This document shows positions 39,366 through 47,981 of a stretch of DNA of 64,000 nucleotides, in pieces. Under the pieces are notes generated by a model. That model saw nothing but the letters and a program-made list of their open reading frames with translations, searched no databases and was not told the DNA's origin. Source of the stretch: Shewanella putrefaciens (GTDB lineage: Bacteria; Pseudomonadota; Gammaproteobacteria; Enterobacterales; Shewanellaceae); contig NZ_CP066369.1 in NCBI RefSeq assembly GCF_016406305.1, positions 2,188,501 through 2,252,500 of the forward strand. Reading direction: 5' to 3'. Both the position numbers and the translations under genes were made by a program. Position 1 is the first letter of the stretch; every line of letters starts with the position of its first letter.

Positions 39366-40049
39366 TTACACCTCGAAACATGCAGTTAATTTTGGCTTAA
39401 GTTAGCGCACCATAACGAAATTTTATCGGTTAAGGAAGAGGACTAAAGCACAGATTGCCACTTTTTTTCATAAAAAAGCTTAGTTAAATATGCTTTAACA
39501 GCCAATTAATGAAATAGATACAAGTTTTAAATTCTAAATATTGCGCGATATAAGGCTGAAATGACTTTTGCATTAACTGCTATATGGCGGGTTATTGCAC
39601 AGAGATAACGCGTGAGGATAGTTGTTGAACGGATAGATCTTACTCACTGATTTTATTTAACACTTTTTTAATAAATTGGGATAACGCCACGTTCGAGTCT
39701 ATATTGATAATTAGGCAAATTAACTGAATGCTTATTAAGCATCTGCTACCGAGTGGTCTTTTGCTTGTTTTTAATTAAATGTGTTTAATATCATATTGTT
39801 ACTATTTTTATTGGATGGGGCGGGAAAATTATTTTCCCTTAGAATAAATTTATAGTTGACTCAATATTCGATGCGCTTTATTTTCTGCGCGATGTTTTTG
39901 GCAAGGCACCTCAGATAGCAAGCTTTTAGCGGGTTTTATCAGCAGGGTCATCATGAAGCAGCTGTGTTGGCGCTCTGTATCGAGGTGATTTCAGGCGCTG
40001 TTCTAAAAACTTTTGCCTTTTAGGCGACTTATTTAGAGGACCTAAGTGC
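39366..40049. other. 684-bp intergenic region with a long 5' leader
   Basis: AT-rich divergent region between alaA and the NhaC-type gene, with no gene I can support. It contains a good sigma-70 promoter (39856-39884) that implies a leader of about 160 nt before the ATG at 40050. The leader includes a tiny frame of 11 codons (39953-39988, MKQLCWRSVSR) with AGGG upstream. I looked for the lysine riboswitch core known from some NhaC-type transporters and did not find it. Confidence 0.55.
39856..39884 (+). promoter_or_regulatory. Promoter of the NhaC-type gene
   Basis: TTGACT (39856-39861), exact 17-bp spacer, TATTTT (39879-39884). Transcription would begin near 39891. Confidence 0.6.
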
Positions 40050-41432
40050 ATGTCTGAACCGACAGCGTTAAGTCTTATTCCACCTTTGGTGGTCTTGGTG
40101 CTAGCTATTTGGTTACGCCGCCCCATTTTGTCCCTGATCATCGGTGCGGTAACGGGTTTTCTGTTACTCGACCCTGCCCAAGTGTTAAATAATTTTGCCA
40201 GTGTCTCTTTAAAAGTCATGGCCGATGAAACCATTGGTTGGTTGATTTTAGTCTGTGGCTGTTTTGGTGCCTTAATCGCGCTGTTAGTGCGTACTGGCGG
40301 CGCGCTGGCGTTTGGCCGTAATGCACTTAAATTTGCTAACGGGCCTAGATCCTCCCTGTTTATGACCTTTATCCTCGGCATTGTGATTTTTATCGATGAT
40401 TATCTCAATGCACTGACCGTGGGTGAAACCATGAAGCGTGTCACGGATAAGTTTAAGGTGTCCCGTGAAATGCTTGCCTATGTTGTCGATTCGACTGCTG
40501 CGCCCGTGTGTGTGTTAGTGCCCCTATCGACCTGGGCGGTATTCTTTGGTGGCTTGCTGGTCGATAACGGCGTGGCAGCGGAAGGTCAGGGCATTAGCGT
40601 TTACATGCAGGCTATCCCATACATGCTTTATGCTTGGTTAGCCGTAGCTATGGTACTACTGGTGGTATTAGGCATAGTGCCCGCCATTGGCCCAATGAAA
40701 ACGGCGCAGCTTCGTGCGGCCCAGGGTGAACCTGCACAGGCGCAGGTCGATTTTGACCAAGTGCAAACCTCAGACGAATATGCCATTGCTGCTATCGAAG
40801 AAGAGTTTAAGCATGCCGACAACCAGGGCAAATTGCACAACTTCCTCGTCCCTATCCTGTTGCTGGTTGCCTTTACCGTGTATTTCGATATCGATGTGTG
40901 GAAGGGGCTATTAGCGACCTTAGTGATCACACTGCCTTATTATGCGGTGCAGCGTTTGATGCCATTATCCGAGATGATGGATCAAATGATCGATGGCTTT
41001 AAGAGCATGTTACCCGCCATTGGGACTGTAATTGCCGCGTTCGTTTTTAAAGACGTGTGCGATCAGTTATTACTACCCCAGTACGTGATTGAATCCTTAA
41101 GCCCCTTTATGACGCCTAAGTTGCTGCCTGCAGTGGTGTTCTTATCCATGGCAATTCTCGCATTTGCCACTGGATCGAGCTGGGGTATTTTTGCGGTGAC
41201 CATTCCAATCGTGATGCCATTAGCGCAATCGGTTGGGGCGGATATCCCCTTAGTGATCGGTGCACTGTTGTCGGCATCATCATTTGGTAGCCAAGCGTGC
41301 TTCTACTCTGACTCAACCGTATTGGCGGCGCAGGGCTCAGGTTGTAACTTAGTGAGCCATGCGGTGACTCAGTTGCCCTATGCGCTTATTGCTGCTGTAC
41401 TGGCGTTTATCGGCTTTATCGTGATTGCGTAA
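40050..41432 (+). CDS. NhaC-family Na+/H+ antiporter or Na+-coupled transporter
   Basis: A 460-residue polytopic membrane protein with about eleven hydrophobic segments. The NhaC/MleN signature FIDDYLNALTVGETMKRVTDKFKVSRE is followed by YVVDSTAAPVCVLVPLSTW. Members exchange Na+ for H+ or organic solutes such as lysine or malate; the substrate here cannot be read from the sequence. GAGGA lies about 10 nt before the ATG. Single-gene unit with its own terminator. Confidence 0.85.
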   Translation: MSEPTALSLIPPLVVLVLAIWLRRPILSLIIGAVTGFLLLDPAQVLNNFASVSLKVMADETIGWLILVCGCFGALIALLVRTGGALAFGRNALKFANGPRSSLFMTFILGIVIFIDDYLNALTVGETMKRVTDKFKVSREMLAYVVDSTAAPVCVLVPLSTWAVFFGGLLVDNGVAAEGQGISVYMQAIPYMLYAWLAVAMVLLVVLGIVPAIGPMKTAQLRAAQGEPAQAQVDFDQVQTSDEYAIAAIEEEFKHADNQGKLHNFLVPILLLVAFTVYFDIDVWKGLLATLVITLPYYAVQRLMPLSEMMDQMIDGFKSMLPAIGTVIAAFVFKDVCDQLLLPQYVIESLSPFMTPKLLPAVVFLSMAILAFATGSSWGIFAVTIPIVMPLAQSVGADIPLVIGALLSASSFGSQACFYSDSTVLAAQGSGCNLVSHAVTQLPYALIAAVLAFIGFIVIA

Positions 41433-41454
41433 AAACTTTCATGTTTAGAATAAG

Positions 41455-41478
41455 AAACCAGCTGCGGCTGGTTTTTTT
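41455..41478 (+). terminator. Terminator after the NhaC-type gene
   Basis: AAACCAGC (41455-41462), TGCG loop, GCTGGTTT (41467-41474) and four further T residues. Confidence 0.9.
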
Positions 41479-41747
41479 ATGTCTGCTGTCACTTGGTTCA
41501 GCGGTTAAAGTGGCTAAAAGGTGAGTGGATGGTGATAGTGAATAGTGGAGAGTCGCTAGGCTTGAACTAGGATTAACGCGATTAAACGCATAGCGACTAG
41601 ATGCTGTTATTGTCAAATTATATTTTACGATTTTGTCATTTATATTTTACATTTATTGTGTTCGCTATATAGCTTTTCAACAGCAAGCCTGATTATACTC
41701 TGCATCCTTCATGGTGTTATTTTCAACATTAGCGGCCAACGGATCAA
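41479..41747. other. Intergenic region before the PuuA-like gene
   Basis: A 269-bp AT-rich stretch. No gene, no clear palindromic operator and no confident promoter boxes were seen, although a T-rich tract around 41620-41660 is promoter-like. Confidence 0.4.
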
Positions 41748-43082
41748 ATGGACTCAACCCTTCTTACTGCGTTTTTCCAGCACGGTACAATACGTGATGT
41801 CGAATGTTTATTCCCTGATATTTCTGGCTATCCGAGGGGGAAGCTGATGCCAGCCCGAAGCTTTGCTAAGGGGGCAGAGCTGCGCATTGCCCAAGCGATT
41901 TCGATGCAGGCGATTACTGGGGAGTATTCCTACGATCCCATCTTTCCCGATGCCGATCCCGATCTCCTATTAGTCCCGGATTACAGTACCCTAAAAATGG
42001 TCCCCTGGAGCACAGTGCCGCGGGCATTTGCTATCCATGACTGTGTGTTGCTCGATGGCAATTTATGCCCATTTGCGCCGCGATCCATTTTAAAAAATGT
42101 GCTGGCCCGCTACCAAAAACTCGGACTCACGCCCGTGGTCGCCCCTGAGATTGAGTTTTATCTTACGGAGGCTAATACCGATCCCAGTGCGCCGTATCAG
42201 GCGCCCATGTCAAAAAGTGGCCGAGCCGAAAATGGACAATCCGCGTTTAGCATGAATATGCTCAATGAACTCGCGCCATTTTGGGATGAGTTTAATGCTG
42301 CCATCGATGCGATAGGGATCAAGGGAGATACTTGGATCCATGAGATGGGGCTCTCGCAATATGAAATTAATTTAGTGCATGGCGATCCACTCGCCCTTGC
42401 AGATCAGGCCTTTATGTTTAAATATGCCGCGAAGGAAATCGCGATTAAACATGGCTTGAATGCGATTTTCATGGCGAAACCCATAGCGGGTCAACCCGGC
42501 AGTTCTATGCATTTACACCAAAGTGTGGTGGATGATAAAGGCAATAATATATTCAGCCATGCGGACGGCAGCGACAGTGAACGTTTCCATCATTATATCG
42601 GTGGATTACAGAAGTATCTGCCTGATTTGATGTTGTTATTCGCGCCTAATATTAATTCCTTCAGACGATATATTTCCGGTAGTCAAGCGCCGATTAATTT
42701 AAGCTGGGGCGTTGATAATCGCACTACGGGCTTACGTGTGCCATTGAGTGCTCCGGTGGCGAGACGGGTGGAGAATCGTATTGCGGGCGCCGATGCCAAT
42801 CCGTATCTGATGATTGCCGCATCTTTGGCTGCGGGTCTTGCGGGAATGGAAGAAAAACTCGCACCAAGCGCGCCAGAAACCGGTAGCGCCTATGAGAGCA
42901 GCCATGATCTCGCGCCTACTTTCTTAGCCGCGTTAACTCAAATGCGCCAAAGTGGCTCGGCAAGACGTTTACTCGGCGATGATTTTGTCACGGGCTTTGT
43001 GTCGGTGAAGGAGATTGAGTTTCAAAGTTATTTGAGTGAGATAGGGGCGTGGGAGCGACGTTTCTTAGGGCCGCAATGCTAA
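41748..43082 (+). CDS. puuA: Glutamine synthetase-family ligase, probable gamma-glutamylputrescine synthetase
   Basis: ATP-dependent ligase of the glutamine synthetase fold, 444 residues. Signatures: VAPEIEFYL (metal/Glu site), GQPGSSMHLHQSV (ATP/His loop), NRTTGLRVP and ENRIAGADANPYL. Length and motif details fit the PuuA/GlnA3-type group that glutamylates putrescine or other amines, rather than the main GlnA. Other puu genes are absent here, so the substrate is inferred. The Shine-Dalgarno (GGA) is weak. Confidence 0.75.
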   Translation: MDSTLLTAFFQHGTIRDVECLFPDISGYPRGKLMPARSFAKGAELRIAQAISMQAITGEYSYDPIFPDADPDLLLVPDYSTLKMVPWSTVPRAFAIHDCVLLDGNLCPFAPRSILKNVLARYQKLGLTPVVAPEIEFYLTEANTDPSAPYQAPMSKSGRAENGQSAFSMNMLNELAPFWDEFNAAIDAIGIKGDTWIHEMGLSQYEINLVHGDPLALADQAFMFKYAAKEIAIKHGLNAIFMAKPIAGQPGSSMHLHQSVVDDKGNNIFSHADGSDSERFHHYIGGLQKYLPDLMLLFAPNINSFRRYISGSQAPINLSWGVDNRTTGLRVPLSAPVARRVENRIAGADANPYLMIAASLAAGLAGMEEKLAPSAPETGSAYESSHDLAPTFLAALTQMRQSGSARRLLGDDFVTGFVSVKEIEFQSYLSEIGAWERRFLGPQC

Positions 43083-43160
43083 TGCTTTTGTTGATAAGAA
43101 AATGTCCTTTAATCAGCTAAGTACTAGGTCCTCTATATGCCTTGCTAAAAAATAGCGACA

Positions 43161-43188
43161 AAAAAGCCAGTGCTTGCACTGGCTTTTC
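43161..43188. terminator. Bidirectional terminator between the PuuA-like gene and efp
   Basis: AAAAAGCCAGTG (43161-43172), CTTG loop, CACTGGCTTTTCTT (43177 onward), with T-rich sequence on both strands. It serves the convergent genes. Confidence 0.88.
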
Positions 43189-43212
43189 TTCGTCTGGAAA
43201 CAGGAAGGGCGA

Positions 43213-43773
43213 TTATACGCGCTTCTTGAATTCACCAGTACGAGTGTCGATTTCAATCTTGTCGCCAACTTTTACGAAGTCAGCAACGCTGATTGTGCCG
43301 CCGCCAGTGATAGTCGCTGGCTTCATCACTTTACCTGAAGTATCGCCACGAGCTGAAGGCTCAGTGTAGATCACTTCACGTACGATAGTGGTTGGCATTT
43401 CAACGGAGATAGCTTTACCATCATAGAAAGTCACTTGGCAAGTTTCTTCCATACCGTCAACGATATAAGCCGCTGCATCACCTAGGTTTTCAGCTTCTAC
43501 GTCATATTGGTTGTACTCAGCATCCATGAATACAAACATAGGATCAGCAAAGTAAGAATAAGTACAGTCAAGACGATCTAAGATGATGTCTTCTAACTTA
43601 TCTTCACCTTTGAAAGTCGTTTCAGTACCAGAGTTAAGCAGTAAGTTTTTCAACTTTAACTTAACGATAGCAGCGTTACGGCCAGAACGAGTTGTTTCAG
43701 TTTTCTGCACAACCCATGGGCTGCCATCTAACATGATCACGTTACCAGGACGGATTTCATGAGCAGTTTTCAT
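43213..43773 (-). CDS. efp: Elongation factor P
   Basis: Relieves ribosome stalling at polyproline. The 186-residue protein has Arg32 at the loop tip ([11 protein letters not shown]), the position rhamnosylated in Shewanella and Pseudomonas, instead of the lysine of the EpmA/B type. The adjacent earP gene encodes the modifying enzyme. The three EF-P domains are intact, ending [26 protein letters not shown] lies 5-13 nt before the ATG. Confidence 0.97.
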   Translation of the reverse strand: MKTAHEIRPGNVIMLDGSPWVVQKTETTRSGRNAAIVKLKLKNLLLNSGTETTFKGEDKLEDIILDRLDCTYSYFADPMFVFMDAEYNQYDVEAENLGDAAAYIVDGMEETCQVTFYDGKAISVEMPTTIVREVIYTEPSARGDTSGKVMKPATITGGGTISVADFVKVGDKIEIDTRTGEFKKRV

Positions 43774-43818
43774 TACACTATTTCCTATATTTAGATTTTT
43801 CTGTTTTCGCGCAGTATC

Positions 43819-44994
43819 TTAGCTGTTTTTAACGAACTGGACTAGTCGAGTAGCGAGATCTGCAGCATTTAATGCATTAATTGGCCATTGTTTAGCATGG
43901 TGCAACAAGGGCAAATTAACAGGATTAAGGTTTTGCCAGTGAAGACTCACGGCCGATTGCTGTGCTTGGTTGAACGCAAGATTCAATTCAGACCAATAAC
44001 CCGCAATTTTAGGTGGCAGATTATCGCAGTAAAGTTTGAGAAAAGCTTCTAATTTTACGAGGTGATAATCATCTTCTTGGGGATAAATATGCCAAATGAA
44101 GGGTTTTGCGGCCCATTGGGCGCGTAAAAAAGAGTCTTCACCGCGCACGATATTAAAATCACAGCTCCAGAGCAGGCGATCGAACCCCTGTTGATCTGTC
44201 ATAGGCAAAATATGCAGCGTCAAATTGCCATGAACTATCTGTTGGCCCGGCACTAGGGCGACAATTTCACAGGGGAGTAGATGCGTCAGGCTGTTTAAGC
44301 TACGCCCCTTAGGGATCAGCGCATGGATTTTTTCGGCCGATTGCTGCCATAACTCGCATAACGCCGGCAGGGCCTCGGTCTCATAGCTGAAGATGCTAAT
44401 CACAGTATCTCGAGCCTCAATCCCCTTCAGGCCTAGCTGACTAAAAAGCTGTAATTTATTGGCAGTGTCCGCTTGCCAGGCATCACGCTCGGCAAACAAC
44501 TCTTGCTCGCAAATGAGCCCACCGGTTTTAGCGCTAAAACCTGGAAAGTAGAAATATTTCTTTAAACCACTGGCCTGTAGTGAAGGCAAACCATGGCAAC
44601 CTTCTACCCAATCTTCGGCACTTAAATACTCTAAATTCAACCAGATAGGCACAGATTTGGGGTCTGCTTGATGTAAATGCTCCAGTTGGCTTTTTACTTG
44701 TTCGGGTAATTCACAAGCAAAGGCCTCGATGATCACAGAACCAGCGACAAACGCTATGGGTAAAGGCTTAGTCCAATGAATAATATTCACGCCATTAAAA
44801 GTTTGAGTGGCTTTTAGCGGATCGAGTGCCGGTAATATATGGGAGAAGCTCATCAGATCGTCGACCCACAAATTAACGGGGATCTGATACTCATTGGCAA
44901 TTTGTTTGGCCAAACGCCAAGTTACGCCAATATCGCCGTAGTTATCAACGACGGTGCAAAAGATATCCCAATGATTGGAGTGGGGCGTAGTCAT
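43819..44994 (-). CDS. earP: EF-P arginine rhamnosyltransferase
   Basis: Transfers rhamnose from dTDP-rhamnose to Arg32 of EF-P (formerly DUF2331). The 391-residue protein has VVDNYGDIGVTWRLAKQ with the two conserved Asp residues four apart, and GEDSFLRAQWAAKPFIWHIYPQ containing the catalytic Glu region. Two adjacent ATG codons (44997 and 44994) are possible starts and neither has a strong Shine-Dalgarno. It lies 45 bp upstream of efp, so enzyme and substrate are expressed together. Confidence 0.94.
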   Translation of the reverse strand: MTTPHSNHWDIFCTVVDNYGDIGVTWRLAKQIANEYQIPVNLWVDDLMSFSHILPALDPLKATQTFNGVNIIHWTKPLPIAFVAGSVIIEAFACELPEQVKSQLEHLHQADPKSVPIWLNLEYLSAEDWVEGCHGLPSLQASGLKKYFYFPGFSAKTGGLICEQELFAERDAWQADTANKLQLFSQLGLKGIEARDTVISIFSYETEALPALCELWQQSAEKIHALIPKGRSLNSLTHLLPCEIVALVPGQQIVHGNLTLHILPMTDQQGFDRLLWSCDFNIVRGEDSFLRAQWAAKPFIWHIYPQEDDYHLVKLEAFLKLYCDNLPPKIAGYWSELNLAFNQAQQSAVSLHWQNLNPVNLPLLHHAKQWPINALNAADLATRLVQFVKNS

Positions 44995-45052
44995 CATGTG
45001 TATGCTATGTCGTTATCAGTGGTGGAACGAGTCGATTCTCTATGGCGATGCA

Positions 45053-45079
45053 TAAAAAAAGCGGCGTCAAGGCCGCTTT
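45053..45079 (-). terminator. Terminator after fldA
   Basis: AAAGCGGC (45058-45065) pairs with GCCGCTTT (45072-45079). On the minus strand the stem is followed by TTTTTTT, correct for fldA. Confidence 0.85.
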
Positions 45080-45098
45080 AATCGAATGGTTAGGCAAA

Positions 45099-45626
45099 TT
45101 AATCTTCTAATTCAGCTAAGCACATTTCTTCGTAAATTTGCTTAACCCAAGCATCGACACGTTCTTCGGTCAGCTCTGGTTGACGATCTTCATCGATACC
45201 TAAACCGATAAAATGGTCGTCATCGACTTGGCCCTTAGAGGCTTCGAAGTTGTATCCCGCCGTTGGCCAATGGCCGATGATAATGCCGCCGCGAGCCTGA
45301 ACGATATCGCCTACCATGCCCATGGCATCCAGGAAATACTCGGCGTAGTCTTCTTGGTCACCACAACCAAAAATGGCGACAAGTTTGTCGGTGAAATCGA
45401 TTTGCTCAAGCTCTGGGAAAAAATCATCCCAGTCGCATTGGGCTTCGCCATAATACCAGGTTGGGATGCCGAACAGCAGCAGGTCATATTCTGCGATCTG
45501 TTCTTTGGTGCTCTTGGCGATATCTTTCACCTCAACCATTTTTTTACCCAGTTTTTTCTGGATCATCTTGGCGACAGCTTCGGTGTTGCCTGTGTCGCTA
45601 CCGAAAAAAAGACCTACAGTTGCCAT
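45099..45626 (-). CDS. fldA: Flavodoxin
   Basis: FMN electron carrier, 175 residues. The phosphate loop GSDTGNTEAVA is at 9-19, with the FMN-flanking PTWYYGEAQCDWDDFF and FGCGDQEDYAEYF segments. Start ATG 45626 follows AAAGGATAG. In E. coli it is ybfE-fldA-fur; here fur is not adjacent and earP-efp follow instead. Possible electron partners in this window include radical-SAM QueE; NadA uses a cluster but needs no flavodoxin. Confidence 0.97.
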   Translation of the reverse strand: MATVGLFFGSDTGNTEAVAKMIQKKLGKKMVEVKDIAKSTKEQIAEYDLLLFGIPTWYYGEAQCDWDDFFPELEQIDFTDKLVAIFGCGDQEDYAEYFLDAMGMVGDIVQARGGIIIGHWPTAGYNFEASKGQVDDDHFIGLGIDEDRQPELTEERVDAWVKQIYEEMCLAELED

Positions 45627-45682
45627 TGTCTATCCTTTAATATCTAGTTCACTTATATGTTAATCTTGCTGGTATTGATTGT

Positions 45683-45955
45683 TCAGCATTCAATTTGTTG
45701 CTGAAGAATAAATTCGATTAACTGGCTACGGCTGATGTTACTGGCCAATGCCTGCTCATTCAAGGCGTCATACAAATCTTGTGACACCTTTAACTCTATT
45801 CGCTTTAATCCTTTGGCTTTATCCCGCTGGATCTGGTTGCGCTTATTGACCTTGAGCTGTTGGCTACGGGACAAAGGATTGCTACGTGGGCGGCCCCGGC
45901 GCTTTTCATTGGCAAAAAGGTCAATGGTGGTTCTGTCTGTTGCTTCTTTTGCCAT
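45683..45955 (-). CDS. ybfE: YbfE-like LexA-regulated-type protein
   Basis: A 90-residue basic protein, MAKEATDRTTIDLFANEKRRGRPRSNPLSR..., clearly homologous to E. coli YbfE (LexA-regulated, ribbon-helix-helix-like CopG pattern: RIELKVSQDLYDALNEQALASNISRSQLIEFIL). I start it at ATG 45955; the open frame upstream to 46051 overlaps the preceding gene. No LexA box is visible nearby, so SOS control is not supported here. Probably co-transcribed with fldA and the DUF2788 gene. Confidence 0.88.
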   Translation of the reverse strand: MAKEATDRTTIDLFANEKRRGRPRSNPLSRSQQLKVNKRNQIQRDKAKGLKRIELKVSQDLYDALNEQALASNISRSQLIEFILQQQIEC

Positions 45956-45966
45956 GTTCTTATTGT

Positions 45967-46188
45967 TTAACCGATCCCTGAGCCTTCCCAGGACATCTGG
46001 ATAATACCTTTTGCAATAAACCCGGCGCAGCCGAGAAATAACACTAACCAAACAATAAATCGACCAAATTTAGGCACATTACCCTGTTTGAGCACATCAT
46101 GGATGGCCATGCCGATAAAGAAAAATATCGCTGCAAAAAACAGGTTCAGGCCAATGGCTTCAATTTGTTCCATGTACTGAGATAACAT
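45967..46188 (-). CDS. DUF2788 small membrane protein
   Basis: A 73-residue protein with two transmembrane helices (about 13-31 and 43-63), N terminus MLSQYMEQIEAIGLN and a short charged loop HDVLKQGNVPKFGR. I recognise it as DUF2788. Function unknown. It sits 11 bp before ybfE in a conserved ybfF-DUF2788-ybfE-fldA order. Confidence 0.85.
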   Translation of the reverse strand: MLSQYMEQIEAIGLNLFFAAIFFFIGMAIHDVLKQGNVPKFGRFIVWLVLFLGCAGFIAKGIIQMSWEGSGIG

Positions 46189-46289
46189 ACTTTCTTAGTC
46201 CTCTAGAGTCTTCTAAGGCTAAAAGAGGCGCGAATATATCACAACAAGATGGCGGCTGCTATATGATTTAGGTCAGGGTTCCTTGTCAT

Positions 46290-47066
46290 TTACATTGCTT
46301 GTTTGTCAATAAATTCAGACACAATTCGGTTAAATATGGCGGGTTTTTGTGCATGTAACCAATGGCCGCAACCTTCGAGGGTTTTCGCCTGGGCCGATGG
46401 AAATTGCGCCATGATGGCATTTCTATGTTCGCCAGTGACATAGTTAGATTCCCCTCCACGGATAAAGAGACTGGGCCCCTGGTAAACTTGGCTACTTTCT
46501 CCCCCCTGGTTATGCCAACCAATAATGTTGGGATAACAAGCTTTTAAACCGCTTAAGTTCATTTTCCAGCGAAAGCCTGCCTCAGTCCGTTGCAGGTTTT
46601 TGAGGAGAAATTGGGCTGTCGCTTCATCAATGCCACTATGGGTTAAATGGGCCAAGGCAAAACGGCGATCGGTATGGCCTTCTAATGGCAGACTTTCTAG
46701 GGCCGCAAACACTATGTCGTGCCTTGGCTCATAGGCCACAGGCGCGATATCGGCCGCCACCATGCTGATGATACGTTCTGGATAGGCAAGGGCGGTGGCC
46801 ATGGCAATCTTGCCCCCCATGGAATGGCCGACGATATGGGCGCGCTCGATTTGGCATTGATCCAATAAATTAATCATGGCCTTAGCTAAGCTTGGGTAAT
46901 CCATGTGCGCCCAATGTTCACTTAAACCGTGATTCGGCACATCGATGCGGATAACCTGGTGATTGGCTTCGAGGACTTGGCCTAGGCCCTTAAGATTATC
47001 GAGATTGCCGAATAGTCCATGGATAAGGAGGACAGCCTCTCCTTGACCTGAGGTTACAAAATTCAT
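46290..47066 (-). CDS. ybfF: Alpha/beta-hydrolase YbfF
   Basis: Esterase of the alpha/beta-hydrolase fold, 258 residues. Nucleophile Ser82 in VGHSMGGKIA, oxyanion region LLIHGLFGNLDN (14-25), typical DVPNHGLSEHW, and a catalytic His in GCGHWLHAQKP near the C terminus. ATG at 47066 (MNFVTSGQGE) has AGG about 8 nt upstream and is chosen over a TTG eight codons earlier. It is divergent from seqA, as in E. coli. Confidence 0.93.
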   Translation of the reverse strand: MNFVTSGQGEAVLLIHGLFGNLDNLKGLGQVLEANHQVIRIDVPNHGLSEHWAHMDYPSLAKAMINLLDQCQIERAHIVGHSMGGKIAMATALAYPERIISMVAADIAPVAYEPRHDIVFAALESLPLEGHTDRRFALAHLTHSGIDEATAQFLLKNLQRTEAGFRWKMNLSGLKACYPNIIGWHNQGGESSQVYQGPSLFIRGGESNYVTGEHRNAIMAQFPSAQAKTLEGCGHWLHAQKPAIFNRIVSEFIDKQAM

Positions 47067-47276
47067 GGAGTTACCTGTGCTATGGTGCAAAAAGTTTTGC
47101 GGATTGTGCCCCTAATGCCTTTAGTTTGACAAGTGTGCTGCGGTTTTTGCCCTCGGATAATGCCGAACTTGGCTGCTTTTTCAGCGATTACCTGCGTTGT
47201 GATAATTTGATGTGCGATTTCACGCATTTTTAGATTAATGATGCTTTATCAGATTGATAGAGATAGATACACTGGG

Positions 47277-47311
47277 GGGCGATCGCAACGATCCTTTTGC
47301 GAGGATCGCCC
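47277..47311. promoter_or_regulatory. GATC-rich inverted repeat in the seqA leader
   Basis: An 8-bp inverted repeat GGGCGATC (47277-47284)/GATCGCCC (47304-47311) with a nested CGATCC/GGATCG pair. Three GATC sites at 47281, 47290 and 47304 (spacings 9 and 14 bp) fit the geometry that SeqA binds when hemimethylated. It lies about 55 bp upstream of seqA and could also form an RNA hairpin followed by CACTTTTTT. Confidence 0.55.
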
Positions 47312-47363
47312 GCGGTACACTTTTTTCGGTTATGCCTATCGAATAACAAAGGATAATAAGGTT

Positions 47364-47912
47364 ATGAAATATATCGAAGTGGATGAAGAGCTCTATCGTC
47401 ATATTGCCAGCAAAACAGAACGCATTGGTGAGAGCGCCTCTGACATTCTTCGTCGATTACTCGGCCTGTCCGTCAATGCGGTTGAGCAAGCCGAGCCAAA
47501 GGCTATCAGTCAGCCTAGTTTGGAAGTTGAGCCCCTCGCTCCAAACGTTGAAGTGCAAGAGATAACCCCCTCAGTGGCGGATTTTACCAGCCTAGTGGAT
47601 GAACACAGATTATCACTGCAAAAAGGGGCCGTTGGCCGTTTCTTATTTTTACTCGAGAGTTTGTATCAGCAAAGCCAAGTGGCATTTCCACAGATCCTGC
47701 TGATCCAAGGCCGCGATCGCCTCTATTTTGCCCGTTCACGTGAAGAGTTACTGCAGGCGAGTCCCTCGGCGAATCCGAAGGAAATCGGCAGCAGCGGCTT
47801 TTGGGTGACCACAAATAACAATACCGCGAAAAAACGCGCTATTTTATCGGAAGTGTTAGTGCAATTCGGCTGCGATGCACAAGTCGCTAGCACTATCGCC
47901 GAACGCGTATAA
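47364..47912 (+). CDS. seqA: SeqA, negative modulator of replication initiation
   Basis: Binds hemimethylated GATC and sequesters oriC. The 182-residue protein starts MKYIEVDEELYRHIASKTERIGESASDILRRLL, the N-terminal oligomerisation domain; the C-terminal DNA-binding domain ends with the conserved TTNNNTAKKRAILSEVL helix. I start it at ATG 47364 with AAGG upstream; the frame is open to 47238 but the extension lacks family similarity. Followed 70 bp later by pgm, as in E. coli. Confidence 0.96.
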   Translation: MKYIEVDEELYRHIASKTERIGESASDILRRLLGLSVNAVEQAEPKAISQPSLEVEPLAPNVEVQEITPSVADFTSLVDEHRLSLQKGAVGRFLFLLESLYQQSQVAFPQILLIQGRDRLYFARSREELLQASPSANPKEIGSSGFWVTTNNNTAKKRAILSEVLVQFGCDAQVASTIAERV

Positions 47913-47981
47913 GATTGATCAGCGCCGCAATTACAGGGCGTTTCACACTATTTAACCGATTTTCCAGTAGGAGAGGATCAG

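Noticed and set aside
39885..40049. Lysine riboswitch before the NhaC-type gene
   Set aside because: The conserved AGAGGTGC-type core and the downstream GCCGAAG/GGAGG elements were not found.
39926..40381. A 151-codon minus-strand frame opposite the NhaC-type gene
   Set aside because: It lies mostly antisense to a well-supported membrane protein, is basic and low in structure, and has no Shine-Dalgarno.
45683..46051. Longer ybfE start with a basic N-terminal extension
   Set aside because: It overlaps the DUF2788 gene by 85 bp and E. coli YbfE begins at the shorter methionine.
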